Assembly: GCA_036380735.1 (NCBI GenBank)
Contig: DASVEE010000043.1
Location: forward strand, 62,001 to 126,000
Source of the DNA: DASVEE01 sp036380735
GTDB taxonomy: Bacteria > Acidobacteriota > Thermoanaerobaculia > Gp7-AA8
Reading direction: 5' to 3'
Length of the DNA: 64,000 nt
In this document: positions 17,100 to 25,917 of the stretch, piece after piece
Numbering within the stretch: the first letter of the stretch is position 1
How the letters are laid out: each line of letters opens with the position of its first letter
Notes under the pieces: model-generated
Databases searched by the model: none
What the model was told of the DNA's origin: nothing
What the model saw: only the letters and a program-made list of their open reading frames with translations
Made by a program: the position numbers and the translations under genes

Positions 17100-18338
17100 A
17101 TGCTCAACAACTACATTAAACTCGCCCTCAAGGTCCTCGGACGCCGGAAGTTCTTCACCTTCATCTCGCTCTTCGGGATCAGCATGACGCTGGTCGTGCT
17201 GATGCTGGCGACGGCGATCCTCGACAACGTCTTCGTGCCGCGGGCGCCGGAGTCGCGCTTCGACCGCGCCCTGACCGTCTACTCCATGTCGATGACGAAC
17301 GCCGAAGGCACGAGCCGCCGTACCGGGCAGCCGGGCTACCGCTTCCTCGACACGCACCTGCGCAACCTGCCGGGCACCGAAGACGTGACGATCTTCAGCA
17401 GCGCCGCGCCGCTGCCGATGTACGCCAACGGGCGCAAGATCGAGACGCATCTCCGCCGCACCGACGCCTCGTACTGGCAGATTCTCGATCACACGTTCAT
17501 CGAAGGCTCGCCGTTCACGAAGGCCGATGCCGACGAGGGACGCTTCGTCGCCGTCATCACGGACGACATGCGCGATCAGCTCTTCGGCGGCGCGCCGGCG
17601 CTCGGCAAGAGCATCGACGTCGACGGGCAGCGCTTCCGCGTCGTCGGCGTGGTGCGCTCGGTGCCGATCACGCGCATCGCCGGCTTCTCCGAGATCTGGG
17701 CGCCGATCAAGACCGTCAAGGATCCTGAGTTCCTCCGCCGCAACATGGACGGCTTCGGCGGCGTCGTGCTCGCGCGCAGTGAGGACGACTTCCCCGCCAT
17801 GCGCGCCGAGTTCGCCGCGCGCGTGAAGGCGCTGCGTCCGGAAGACCCGCGCTACGAGGTCGTCCGGACGGGGCTAGACACCACGTTCGAAGCCGTGGCG
17901 CGCCTCTTCTTTCAGGACGCGGAGGGCGGCGTGCGCATCCTGCGCATCGTGCTGACGATCGCCACGCTGCTCTTCATCACGCTCCCCACGCTCAACCTCA
18001 TCACCATCAATCTCAGCCGCATCATGGAGCGCGCCTCCGAGATCGGCGTGCGCAAGGCGTTCGGCGCCTCGTCCCGCACGCTCGTCGGTCAGTTCATCGT
18101 GGAGAACGTCGTGCTGACGCTCATCGGCGGCATCGTCGGTTTCGCCCTGGCCCTGATCGCCATCAACGCGCTCAACAACCTCTCGATCATCCCGTACGCC
18201 CGCTTCGACGTGAACTTCCGCATCTTCGCCTGGGGGATGCTCACCGCCGCGCTGTTCGGCGTGATCTCCGGCGCGTATCCGGCGTGGAGGATGTCGCGCC
18301 TGCAGGCTGTCCAAGCCCTTCGTGGAGGTGCCGCGTGA
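17100..18338 (+). CDS. MacB/FtsX-type permease subunit 1
   Basis: The 412-residue permease has one N-terminal transmembrane helix (FFTFISLFGISMTLVVLMLATAIL), a large periplasmic MacB-PCD domain (about 45-270) and three C-terminal helices with the FtsX pattern (ERASEIGVRKAFGASSRTLVGQFIVENV, ending SGAYPAWRMSRLQAVQALRGG). No ATPase domain is fused, so it relies on the upstream ATP-binding subunit. Its stop overlaps the GTG of the second permease, giving a coupled heterodimer. The start at ATG 17100 avoids translating the repeat. Confidence 0.92.
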   Translation: MLNNYIKLALKVLGRRKFFTFISLFGISMTLVVLMLATAILDNVFVPRAPESRFDRALTVYSMSMTNAEGTSRRTGQPGYRFLDTHLRNLPGTEDVTIFSSAAPLPMYANGRKIETHLRRTDASYWQILDHTFIEGSPFTKADADEGRFVAVITDDMRDQLFGGAPALGKSIDVDGQRFRVVGVVRSVPITRIAGFSEIWAPIKTVKDPEFLRRNMDGFGGVVLARSEDDFPAMRAEFAARVKALRPEDPRYEVVRTGLDTTFEAVARLFFQDAEGGVRILRIVLTIATLLFITLPTLNLITINLSRIMERASEIGVRKAFGASSRTLVGQFIVENVVLTLIGGIVGFALALIAINALNNLSIIPYARFDVNFRIFAWGMLTAALFGVISGAYPAWRMSRLQAVQALRGGAA

Positions 18339-19561
18339 TTCTGCATCTGCTCAAGCTCGTCTGGAACCGCAAGAAGACGAACGCCCTGATCATCGCCGAG
18401 ATCTTCTTCGCCTTCCTCGTCGTCTTCGCCGTCATGTGCACGGCCATCACGATGACCAACCGCTGGGCGTACAGCACGCTCGATCCGCGCGCCGTCGGCG
18501 ATCGCTCGCTCGGCTACGACTGGCAGAACATCTACGTCGCCAGCATCTCGGCGCCGCGCGAGATCATGGACTCGCCCGAGCTCGGGAAGGAGCTGCGCGC
18601 CACGTCGGTGCGCGTCCTCGACGGCGTGCAGCAACTGCCCGGCGTCGTCGCCGCTTCTCCCGCCGTCACCCCGCCGTACTCCTTTTCGACGATCGAGGAT
18701 ACGTACGGCGCCGTCGAAGGACGCTGGGTGGACGTTTTCAGCGACTCCGTCAGCGACGAATACGCGAAGGTCATGCAGATCCGCATGCTGCGCGGCCGCT
18801 GGTTCGGCCGCGAGGACGATGCCACCACGTACACGCCGGCGGTGCTCGACGAGAACGCGGCGCGCGCCATCTTCGGCGAGGACGATCCGCTCGGCCGCTC
18901 TTTCCGCGGCGGCAACGACCGCGCCGTGACGTACCGCGTCGTCGGCATCATGGCGCCGTTCCGCAAGAACGGTGAGATGTCGGAAGCCGAGCCGATGCTG
19001 TTCCAGCGCTTCAAGCGCGACGGCATGGTCGAGAACATCGTGCTGCGCGTGCCGCCCGGGACGCCGTCGGCGTTCGAGGCGACGCTCGCCGCCCGCCTGC
19101 AGGCGCTCGGCCCGCAGTTGACGTTCCGCATCCGCCGGATGGACGACATGCGGCGGGGCGCGCTCCGCTTCCGCCTGACGCCCGTCATCGCCGGCGCCGT
19201 CGTCTGCTTCTTCCTCATCACGATGGTCGGCCTCGGGCTCACCGGCGTGCTGTGGCAGGACGTGACGAAGCGGACGCGCGAGATCGGCCTGCGCCGCGCC
19301 GCCGGCGCCTCCAGCAGCTCCGTGCTGTTCCAGGTCATCACCGAGGTGCTGCTGCTGACGACGATCGCCGTCGTCGCCGCCGGCATCCTCATCGCGCAGC
19401 TCCCGCTCCTCGGCGCCTTCATGTGGATGTCGCGCCAGGCCTACACCGCCGGCATCATCGCCGCACTTGCGAGCATCTACGCCCTCACCTTACTTTGTGC
19501 GCTGTACCCGAGCTGGCTGGCGTCACGCCTGCGGCCCGCTGAGGCGCTGCGATATGAATAG
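18335..19561 (+). CDS. MacB/FtsX-type permease subunit 2
   Basis: The 408-residue product starts at GTG 18335, which overlaps the previous stop (GTGA). Topology matches subunit 1: an N-terminal helix (NALIIAEIFFAFLVVFAVMCTAI), a periplasmic domain, and C-terminal helices with KRTREIGLRRAAGASSSSVLFQVITEVLLL and the YPSWLASRLRPAEALRYE ending. Together the two would form the heterodimeric channel of a tripartite efflux or lipoprotein/peptide exporter. The TAG stop is made from the first unit of the following 9-bp repeat. Confidence 0.92.
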   Translation: MILHLLKLVWNRKKTNALIIAEIFFAFLVVFAVMCTAITMTNRWAYSTLDPRAVGDRSLGYDWQNIYVASISAPREIMDSPELGKELRATSVRVLDGVQQLPGVVAASPAVTPPYSFSTIEDTYGAVEGRWVDVFSDSVSDEYAKVMQIRMLRGRWFGREDDATTYTPAVLDENAARAIFGEDDPLGRSFRGGNDRAVTYRVVGIMAPFRKNGEMSEAEPMLFQRFKRDGMVENIVLRVPPGTPSAFEATLAARLQALGPQLTFRIRRMDDMRRGALRFRLTPVIAGAVVCFFLITMVGLGLTGVLWQDVTKRTREIGLRRAAGASSSSVLFQVITEVLLLTTIAVVAAGILIAQLPLLGAFMWMSRQAYTAGIIAALASIYALTLLCALYPSWLASRLRPAEALRYE

Positions 19562-19640
19562 GACCAATAGGACAGATAAAACCCATAGGACGAAAGCCTT
19601 CGCCTTGTCCTATTCGTCCCATAGGTCCTATTCGTCCTAT
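19557..19640. repeat. 9-bp-period inverted array supplying a stop codon
   Basis: Four left units, one altered to GATAAAAC, a short loop, and four or five GTCCTAT/GTCCCAT units. The first ATAG contributes the permease stop codon. Confidence 0.88.
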
Positions 19641-19654
19641 CCCATCACACACCC

Positions 19655-21028
19655 ATGATCCTGATCGTTGACGATGACGCGTCCGTCACCGCATCGCTGG
19701 CCTTGCTGCTCAAGCAGCATGGCCACCGGTCGGTGATGGCGCATTCCGCGGAAGACGCGCTGGCGCTGCTGCGCAGCGAGCGCCCGAGGCTCGTGATTCA
19801 GGACATGAACTTCACGCGGCGGACGACGGGGGAGGAGGGGCTGGAGCTGCTCACGCGCATCCGCGCCGAGCATCCCGCCATCCCCGTCATCCTGCTGACG
19901 GCGTGGGGCTCCATCGCCCTCGCCGTCGAAGGGATGAAGCGCGGCGCCGCCGACTTCCTCACCAAGCCGTGGTCGAACGCGCACGTCATGCAGTCGATCG
20001 AGACGGCGCTGAAGCTCGCCGACTCGCCCGCCGAAGCGGCGCTGTCGCGCGCGGAGCTCGACGAGCGATTCGACTTCTCCAACATCATCGGCAGTGACCC
20101 GGGCCTGCTGCGCGTGCTCGCCGTCGTCGGGCGCGTCGCCGCCACCGATGCGTCGGTGCTGATCATGGGCGAGAGCGGCACGGGGAAGGAGCTGATCGCC
20201 GAGGCGCTGCACCGGAACAGCCGGCGCTCGTCGCGTGCCTTCGTCAAGGTGAACCTCGGCGGCATCTCATCGACCCTTTTTGAAAGCGAGATGTTCGGCC
20301 ACGTGCGTGGCGCGTTCACCGACGCGCGGCAGGATCGCAAAGGGCGCTTCGAAGTCGCCGACGGCGGGACGATCTTCCTCGACGAGATCGGCGAGCTCGA
20401 TGCGCAGTCGCAGGTGAAGCTGCTGCGCGTGCTGCAGGACCGCACGTACGAGGTGCTGGGGTCCAGCCGCTCGCGCAGCGTCGACGTGCGCGTCGTCTCC
20501 GCAACGAACCGCGCGCTCCACGAGCTCGTCGCGCGCGGCGATTTCCGCGAGGACCTCCTCTACCGCCTCAACCTCATCACCATCACGCTGCCGCCGCTGC
20601 GCGAGCGGCGCGGCGACATTCCGCGGCTGGCCGCGCACTTTCTGCAGCTCGGCTGCGCGCTGCACGGCGTGGAGCCGGCCACGATCACGCCGCGGGCGAT
20701 GGAGTGGCTGCGCGCGCAGCCGTGGCCCGGCAACATCCGCCAGCTCCGCCAGATCATCGAGCGCGCGGTGCTGATCCGCGGCGGCGACGCCCTCGACGTC
20801 GACGACTTCTTCGCCGTGCGCGACCTCGAAGCACGCGACAGCAACCGCGGCGGCGAGCTGCCCGAAGTCGGCGCCATGACCCTCGACGAGATCGAGCGCG
20901 GCATGATCCTCAAAGCGCTGAAGCACCACGAGGGCAACCTGTCGCGCGTGGCCGAGGCGCTGGGGTTGAGCCGCGCGGCGTTGTACCGCAGGCTGGAAAA
21001 GTATTCGATCGATGCGGATCGTCAATGA
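19655..21028 (+). CDS. NtrC-family response regulator (receiver, AAA+, Fis-type HTH)
   Basis: A 457-residue enhancer-binding regulator. The receiver domain has the acidic pocket DDD at 6-8 and phospho-acceptor Asp50 (VIQDMNF), with Lys104 in FLTKPW. The AAA+ domain has Walker A GESGTGKE at 172, Walker B FLDEIGEL and the arginine-finger region YRLN. The C-terminus is a Fis-type helix-turn-helix (LSRVAEALGLSRAALYRRLEK). The sigma-54 contact loop reads GAFTDA at 219-224 instead of GAFTGA, a variant I recall from other phyla. It probably controls the exporter operon in response to the kinase encoded next. Confidence 0.92.
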   Translation: MILIVDDDASVTASLALLLKQHGHRSVMAHSAEDALALLRSERPRLVIQDMNFTRRTTGEEGLELLTRIRAEHPAIPVILLTAWGSIALAVEGMKRGAADFLTKPWSNAHVMQSIETALKLADSPAEAALSRAELDERFDFSNIIGSDPGLLRVLAVVGRVAATDASVLIMGESGTGKELIAEALHRNSRRSSRAFVKVNLGGISSTLFESEMFGHVRGAFTDARQDRKGRFEVADGGTIFLDEIGELDAQSQVKLLRVLQDRTYEVLGSSRSRSVDVRVVSATNRALHELVARGDFREDLLYRLNLITITLPPLRERRGDIPRLAAHFLQLGCALHGVEPATITPRAMEWLRAQPWPGNIRQLRQIIERAVLIRGGDALDVDDFFAVRDLEARDSNRGGELPEVGAMTLDEIERGMILKALKHHEGNLSRVAEALGLSRAALYRRLEKYSIDADRQ

Positions 21029-21032
21029 AGGC

Positions 21033-21133
21033 GGGGAACGATAGGACGAACAGGACCTATAGGACGAAAAGGCTTACCGTTCGTCCTATTGGTCCTGTCT
21101 GTCCTATCGTTCCTATTCGTCCTATCGTTCCCC
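21033..21133. repeat. 9-bp-period inverted array with clear boundary motifs
   Basis: It opens GCGGGGAACGATAGGAC and closes with the inverse, GTCCTATCGTTCCCCCCGC. This is the best view of the GGGAACG/CGTTCCC boundaries. The right arm is longer than the left and contains an internal CGTTCC. Confidence 0.92.
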
Positions 21134-21146
21134 CCGCGGGGCCTGC

Positions 21147-22355
21147 ATGACGCTGCGGCGGAAACTCATCGGCTATCTGGTGATCCTGCATCTTTTCCTG
21201 GCGGGGGCGGGCGTCTACGTATTGATGCAACACCGGTCGTTACTCTTCGTCGTCGAATTGCTGTTCCTCCTCTCTTTCATCGTCGGCTGGCGCCTCGTGC
21301 GCGCGCTCTTCGTGCCCCTCGAGCTGATCCGCACCGGGGGAGAGCTGATGACGGAGCGCAACTTCGGGACGCGCTTCGTCACGGTGGGGGAGCCGGAGCT
21401 CGATGGCCTCGTGCGCATCTACAACTCCATGACCGACCGGCTGCGCGAGGAGCGGCTCGCCGCGCAGGAGCAGCAGCAACTGCTGCAGCAGATCGTCGAC
21501 GCTTCACCCTCGGGCATCGTGATCTGCGACTTCGACGGAAACGTCGAGCAGATGAACCCCTCGGCCACGCGTCTCCTGCGCGGCCAGTTGATGGACGAGC
21601 TGTTCGCGCTCGTGCCGGGCGAAGCGCGGCTCGTGGCGCACGACGGCGCGCGCCGCGTGAAGGTGTGGCGCGCCGAGTTCCGCGACCGCGGCTTCCCCAA
21701 GACGTTCTTCCTCCTCGAGGAGATGACCGAGGAGTTGCGGCTCTCCGAGAAGGCCGCGTACGAGAAGCTGATCCGCATGATGTCGCACGAGGTGAACAAC
21801 TCCGTCGGCGCGGTGCGCTCGCTGCTCGAATCGCTGCTCCGCTACGGCCGCGACGTGCGTGAGGACGACCGCGAGGACTTCACCAACGCGCTGACGATCG
21901 CCTCATCGCGCATGGACGCGCTCAACCGCTTCATGGGCGACTTCGCGGAGGTCGTGCGTATCCCGCAGCCGCACCGGACGGCGGTGAACGTCGCCACGGT
22001 CGTGCGCAACGTCGTGGCGCTGCTGCGGCCGGAGGCGGAGCTCGACCTGGAAGAGGTCACGATCGACGCCGATCGCGCGCAGCTCGAGCAGGTGGTGATC
22101 AACATCGTCCGCAATGCCATGGACGCCGGCGAACCGCTGCGCATCACGCTGCGTCCACAATTCCTGGCGGTGGCGGACAGCGGCACCGGCATCGCGGACG
22201 ACGTCCGCGCGGAGCTTTTCACCCCCTTCTTCACCACCAAACGCGACGGCCGCGGCCTCGGCCTGACCATCGTGCAGGAGATCCTGACGAACCACGGCTT
22301 TGCGTACGCGCTGGAGAACGGTGACGGTGGGGCCGTGTTCACCATCCGGTTCTGA
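21147..22355 (+). CDS. Sensor histidine kinase, partner of the NtrC-type regulator
   Basis: The 402-residue membrane kinase has two N-terminal helices (about 8-27 and 31-50) with almost no periplasmic loop, so it probably senses a membrane or intracellular cue. A HAMP-like linker, a PAS domain (about 110-195, DASPSGIVICDFDGNVEQMN), the dimerisation helix with His214 (RMMSHEVNNSVGAVRS) and a HATPase domain follow. The last has N box NIVRNAMDA, ADSGTGIAD and GRGLGLTIVQ. HEVNN in place of HELRN is typical of the kinases paired with NtrC-type regulators beside MacB exporters. Confidence 0.92.
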   Translation: MTLRRKLIGYLVILHLFLAGAGVYVLMQHRSLLFVVELLFLLSFIVGWRLVRALFVPLELIRTGGELMTERNFGTRFVTVGEPELDGLVRIYNSMTDRLREERLAAQEQQQLLQQIVDASPSGIVICDFDGNVEQMNPSATRLLRGQLMDELFALVPGEARLVAHDGARRVKVWRAEFRDRGFPKTFFLLEEMTEELRLSEKAAYEKLIRMMSHEVNNSVGAVRSLLESLLRYGRDVREDDREDFTNALTIASSRMDALNRFMGDFAEVVRIPQPHRTAVNVATVVRNVVALLRPEAELDLEEVTIDADRAQLEQVVINIVRNAMDAGEPLRITLRPQFLAVADSGTGIADDVRAELFTPFFTTKRDGRGLGLTIVQEILTNHGFAYALENGDGGAVFTIRF

Positions 22356-22356
22356 C

Positions 22357-22460
22357 GGGAACGATAGGACGGATAGGACAGATAGGACGAATAGGACCGA
22401 TAGGACAAAACCGCGGAGCCATTCGTCCTATCGGTCCTATAGCTCCTGTTCGTCCTAACG
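22357..22460. repeat. 9-bp-period inverted array between convergent genes
   Basis: GGGAACG plus five ATAGGAC units, a loop, and four inverted units ending in a mutated CGTCCTAACG. The minus-strand neighbour uses the TAG in this last unit as its stop. Confidence 0.9.
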
Positions 22461-23282
22461 TCTCTGCGGTTTCCACCGCAGCATGCTGCCGCCGATGCCG
22501 ATGGCCAGCAGCGCGGGCAGCGAAAACACGTACGCAAAGCTGATGTTGCGCGACAGCACCACCGTCTTCGCGTCGCCGGGGTCGTACCAGCACGGCAGCT
22601 CCTCGGCGTGGCTCGCTTCATCCGCGCGCGCCACCGACACCATGTCGTTGTAGCGCACCGCGGCGTACGGCGGCAGCGTGTCGATGACCGTGCAGCGGCT
22701 CTCCACGTAGCGCGTCAGCATCCGGTAGTCCTTCCACGCGAGCGACGCGAAGATGGCCAGGAAGCCGAAGCCGATCACCAGCATCGCCAGGGCGCGCGAC
22801 TTCCGCGTGCCGATGAACGTGAACACGATCACCGCGACGATGGCCAGCAGGGCGACGGCGGACACGCCGTCGACGCGGACGTTACCGGCATCGAAGCCGA
22901 AGCCGGAGCGCACCTTCGGGGCGGAGCTCACCTCGAGCTCGTGGAACAGGTTGTACGAGTTCGCGCCGTACCGCACCTCGGTGCGGTTCGCGATCATCGA
23001 CCCCTCGGTGCCGGGCTTCGCGATCAGCGTCAGCCCGAGCGCCTGCGACTGTCCCGGCTGGAGCGGTCCGTGCCCGCGCACCTGACGGAGCGCGGGATCG
23101 AACGTCCACTCCTTCGACGAGGAGACGAACAGCGCCGCCGTCGGCATCGGCTGCGCGACTTCGACATACGACGGCGCCTCGTTCCCCGTGTTGCGGACGA
23201 CGATCGTGTAGTCGACCGTCTCCCGCGGATGGACCGCCGTCTGCCGCGAGACGACGGTCGACGCCGAGAAATCAGCGGGCAC
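22455..23282 (-). CDS. Membrane protein with DUF11-like and DUF3592-like parts
   Basis: The 275-residue protein reads from a GTG (23282) three bases after the stop of the next gene upstream. Residues 1-120 look like a beta-sandwich repeat (TVVSRQTAVHPRETVDYTIV, then a DUF11-type VVRNTGNEAPSYVEV). Two transmembrane helices follow at about 140-160 and 165-183. A periplasmic segment with ESRCTVID and ELPCWYDPGDAKTV resembles DUF3592, and a last helix ends in RWKPQRR. The two cysteines could form a disulfide. Function unknown. The stop codon lies inside a repeat unit. No N-terminal signal peptide is visible. Confidence 0.7.
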   Translation of the reverse strand: MPADFSASTVVSRQTAVHPRETVDYTIVVRNTGNEAPSYVEVAQPMPTAALFVSSSKEWTFDPALRQVRGHGPLQPGQSQALGLTLIAKPGTEGSMIANRTEVRYGANSYNLFHELEVSSAPKVRSGFGFDAGNVRVDGVSAVALLAIVAVIVFTFIGTRKSRALAMLVIGFGFLAIFASLAWKDYRMLTRYVESRCTVIDTLPPYAAVRYNDMVSVARADEASHAEELPCWYDPGDAKTVVLSRNISFAYVFSLPALLAIGIGGSMLRWKPQRR

Positions 23283-23285
23283 GCC

Positions 23286-23660
23286 TTACTTCTTGTCGAA
23301 CTGGGCGTTCCACTTCGCGAGGCTCTCGTCGCTCTCGAAGTAGAAGACTCTGCCGTCTTCCTGCTTCGCGATCACGGCCTGCGCCTTGTCGACCTTCTTG
23401 TTGCTGACCGGGTCGATGGCCTCACGCTTCTTCGCGTCGGCGGCGAGCGCCTTCTTGCACATCTCGCAGCAGCCGTAGTACGTCTTGCCGTCGACGTCCA
23501 CGGGGATCTGATCCTTCCCCATGTGCTGCTCGTTCATCATGCAGACGGTCTTCGGCACGACCTTCTCGAGTTTGCCTTTCGGAGCGGTGGGTTCGCCGGC
23601 GAGCGCGACCGCGGCCATGAACACGATGGTGAGGGTGAGGAGCGAGAGTCTTTTGAGCAT
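23286..23660 (-). CDS. Periplasmic TRASH/YHS-like metal-binding protein
   Basis: The 124-residue secreted protein has a signal peptide (to about residue 21, VALAG). The mature domain carries a probable metal site, CMMNEQHMGKDQ followed by YYGCCEMCKKAL, and then an YHS-like second half (IDPVSNKKVDKAQAV, RVFYFESDESLAKWNAQF). Such domains bind copper, zinc or other soft metals in resistance and metallochaperone proteins. It is close to, and probably co-transcribed with, the membrane protein downstream (3 bp). Confidence 0.82.
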   Translation of the reverse strand: MLKRLSLLTLTIVFMAAVALAGEPTAPKGKLEKVVPKTVCMMNEQHMGKDQIPVDVDGKTYYGCCEMCKKALAADAKKREAIDPVSNKKVDKAQAVIAKQEDGRVFYFESDESLAKWNAQFDKK

Positions 23661-23669
23661 GATGAAAGC

Positions 23670-24557
23670 TTAACCGATCGCTTCGGCGATTCGTTTCCGC
23701 TCCTGCTCGTTTGGCAGCCGTCCGCGGCCCGCGGCCATGTTGTCACGAAGATGTTCGACCTTCGAGGTCGCCGGGATGGCGCAGGTGACCGCCGGATGGC
23801 TGATGACGAACTTGAGGAAGAGCTGCGCCCACGACGTACAGTCGAGCTCCCTGGCGAATGCCGGCAGCGGCTTGTTGCGCACGGCCCGGAAGGCGCTGCC
23901 CTCGCCGAAGGGGCGGTTGACGATGACGGCGACGCCGCGCTCCTTCGCCAGCGGCAGGATGCGCTGCTCCGCTTCGCGCTCGATGACGGAGTAGTTGATC
24001 TGCAGGAAGTCGAGCGGCTGCTTCGCCAGGTAGCGCGCCACGGCGTCGTACGCACCCTGTGTGTAATGGGTGATGCCGAGGTAACGGATACGCCCTTCCT
24101 TCTTCCAGGCGGCGAGGGTGGCGAGGTGCGCGTGGGCGTCGACGAGGTTGTGCACCTGCATCAGGTCGAGCTTCTCGACGCGCAGCTTGCGCATGGAGTC
24201 ATTCATCTGCGCGATGCCGGCCTGCTTGCCCGACGTCCACACCTTGGTGGCGACGAAGAGCTTCGCCTGCAGCCCGAGCTTCGCGGCGAGGTCGCCGAGG
24301 ACGGTTTCGCTGCGGCCGTACATCGGGGAGGAGTCGACGACGCGGCCGCCGAGCTGGACGAACGTGCGGAGAACTTCCTCGAGCGGCGCGCTCTGCGTGG
24401 TGTCGAACGTTTGCCACGTGCCGAGCCCGATCGCGGGAAGCTCTTCCCCGGAGGAGGGGATGCGACGTTTGAGCATCGGCCGGGGCGAGGCTGCCGGTGC
24501 GGCGCTGCCGGCAGCCGCGGCGGCGAGGAGAGTGACGGCTTCGCGGCGAGTCATCAT
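23670..24557 (-). CDS. Tat-exported aldo/keto reductase
   Basis: The 295-residue enzyme starts at ATG 24557 behind CCGGAG. The N-terminus MMTRREAVTLLAAAAAGSAAPAA is a twin-arginine signal, so it folds with NADP(H) before export. The AKR barrel shows GLGTWQTFD, DSSPMYGRSE (catalytic Asp/Tyr), FVATKVW (catalytic Lys), MQVHN (catalytic His) and the cofactor-binding VTCAIPATSKVEHL. Exported aldo/keto reductases with Tat signals are frequent in Acidobacteria and Proteobacteria; substrates are mostly unknown. It lies 9 bases from the metal-binding protein, so the three minus-strand genes form a likely operon. Confidence 0.9.
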   Translation of the reverse strand: MMTRREAVTLLAAAAAGSAAPAASPRPMLKRRIPSSGEELPAIGLGTWQTFDTTQSAPLEEVLRTFVQLGGRVVDSSPMYGRSETVLGDLAAKLGLQAKLFVATKVWTSGKQAGIAQMNDSMRKLRVEKLDLMQVHNLVDAHAHLATLAAWKKEGRIRYLGITHYTQGAYDAVARYLAKQPLDFLQINYSVIEREAEQRILPLAKERGVAVIVNRPFGEGSAFRAVRNKPLPAFARELDCTSWAQLFLKFVISHPAVTCAIPATSKVEHLRDNMAAGRGRLPNEQERKRIAEAIG

Positions 24558-24701
24558 TCGATTGTCTCCGGAGAGGGAGAACGCGCGCTGCACGGCGACA
24601 AAGTCCGGCCGCGAAGCGGACGCAGCACGGCAAGCGTGTCCGATTGGATGTAAAGGGCATGGGCCTCGATGGGCGGGGATTGCTGGGGAAGCTGCGCGTA
24701 G

Positions 24702-24745
24702 GGTGAATAGGACCTATGGGACGAATAGGACCTATGGGACCTATG
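24702..24745. repeat. 9-bp-period array, single arm
   Basis: Four ATAGGAC/ATGGGAC units without an inverted partner nearby. It precedes the epoxide-hydrolase remnant. Confidence 0.8.
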
Positions 24746-24784
24746 TGCGGCCCGCATCGCTGTGTGTGTCATCCCCCGTACACT

Positions 24785-24809
24785 CACGCGGTGCAGCCGT
24801 TCACGATCG
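24785..24809. repeat. Left copy of a 22-25 bp inverted repeat
   Basis: CACGCGGTGCAGCCGTTCAC and the next bases recur inverted at 25918-25943 with one indel. The left copy overlaps the first codons of the epoxide-hydrolase remnant. Confidence 0.85.
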
Positions 24810-25261
24810 ACTTCGACCTGACCGTACGGCGACCTGCAGGCCACGCGGCCGTTGACGCTGGCCCACGCGCTGGCCGATTCACCCGCGGGCATGGCCGCCT
24901 GGATCGTGGAGAAGTTCCGCGAGTGGGAAGATCCGTCGCACCCGATTCCGCTCGCGACATCCTCACGAACGTCACGCTCTACTGGTGCACGGAGACGATC
25001 CACTCGTCGATGCGCCTTTACCGCGAAGTGAGCGCGTCGCCGTTGCGTCTGGCGGAGGGGCAGCGCGTCACCGTCCCGGTGGCCATCGCGCGCTTCCCGC
25101 TGGAGGCTCCGTTCCCGCCGCGCTCCTGGATCGAGCGCGCTTTCGACGTCGTCCGCTGGACCGACATGCCGCGTGGCGGACACTTCGGCGCGATGGAAGC
25201 AGCGGCCGACTTCGCCGGTGATGTCACCGCGGCGTTCCGCTGGCCCGGATGTCCAGAATGA
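24791..25261 (+). pseudogene. Epoxide-hydrolase (EHN-type alpha/beta hydrolase) remnant with internal deletion and frame change
   Basis: The reading frame opens with VQPFTIDFDLT, like the N-terminus of the EHN family. It then jumps straight to the C-terminal region of that family: GDLQATRPLTLAHALADSP, GMAAWIVEKFREWED, then in another frame ILTNVTLYWCTETIHSSMRLY and WTDMPRGGHFGAMEA, which holds the catalytic-His motif. About two thirds of the gene, including the nucleophile Asp, is missing, and there is a frame change near 24950. It is a dead gene, ending 13 bases before the LuxR-type regulator. Confidence 0.8.
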
Positions 25262-25274
25262 TACAGTTGCGGAC

Positions 25275-25910
25275 GTGCGTATCCTCATCGCGGACGATCA
25301 GATTCTCTTTCGCGAAGGCCTGCGCAGCCTGCTCGAAAGCCAGGATCACGAGGTCGTCGGAGAGGCCAGCAATGGGCGCGACGCGATCCGTCTTGCGCTC
25401 GAGCTGCTCCCCGATCTGGTCCTGATGGACCTGACGATGCCGGAGCTCGACGGCCTCGCCGCGACGCGCTTCATCGTCGCCGAACGGCCGGAGATCATCG
25501 TCGTGATCCTCACGGCGTCGGAAGATGATTCGAAGCTGTTCGACGCCATCAAGGCTGGCGCGCAGGGCTTCCTCATCAAGAATCTCGACGCGCACGAGTT
25601 CTTCCGGATGATCGCCCGGGTCAGCCGCGGAGAGCCGGCGCTGACCCCGGCGCTCGCAAAGAAGCTGCTGCAGGAGTTCGCCCGTCCCCCCGCCGCGCCC
25701 GATCAGCTCACCCCCCGCGAGCGCGAAGTGCTCGAACTGATGGTCGAAGGGCTGACCACCAACCGCAAGCTGGCCCGGCGCCTCAACGTCAGCGAAAACA
25801 CGATCAAGTTCCACGTGGGGAACATCCTGGAAAAGCTGCGCCTGAGCAACCGCGCCGAGGCGGTCGGTTACGCGCTGCGCAACCGGATGGTGGATCCGTC
25901 GAACGACTGA
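25275..25910 (+). CDS. NarL/LuxR-type response regulator
   Basis: The 211-residue two-domain regulator starts at GTG 25275. The receiver has the acidic pair DD at 7-8, phospho-acceptor Asp52 (LVLMDLTMPELDG), Thr in VILTASEDD and Lys in FLIKNLDA. The C-terminal LuxR helix-turn-helix is clear (LTPREREVLELMVEGLTTNRKLARRLNVSENTIKFHVGNILEKLRLSNRAEAV). No kinase is adjacent, so it is an orphan. It follows the dead epoxide-hydrolase gene with no gap for a normal promoter, so its expression may depend on upstream transcription or on a promoter inside the remnant. Confidence 0.92.
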   Translation: MRILIADDQILFREGLRSLLESQDHEVVGEASNGRDAIRLALELLPDLVLMDLTMPELDGLAATRFIVAERPEIIVVILTASEDDSKLFDAIKAGAQGFLIKNLDAHEFFRMIARVSRGEPALTPALAKKLLQEFARPPAAPDQLTPREREVLELMVEGLTTNRKLARRLNVSENTIKFHVGNILEKLRLSNRAEAVGYALRNRMVDPSND

Positions 25911-25917
25911 CGGACCG

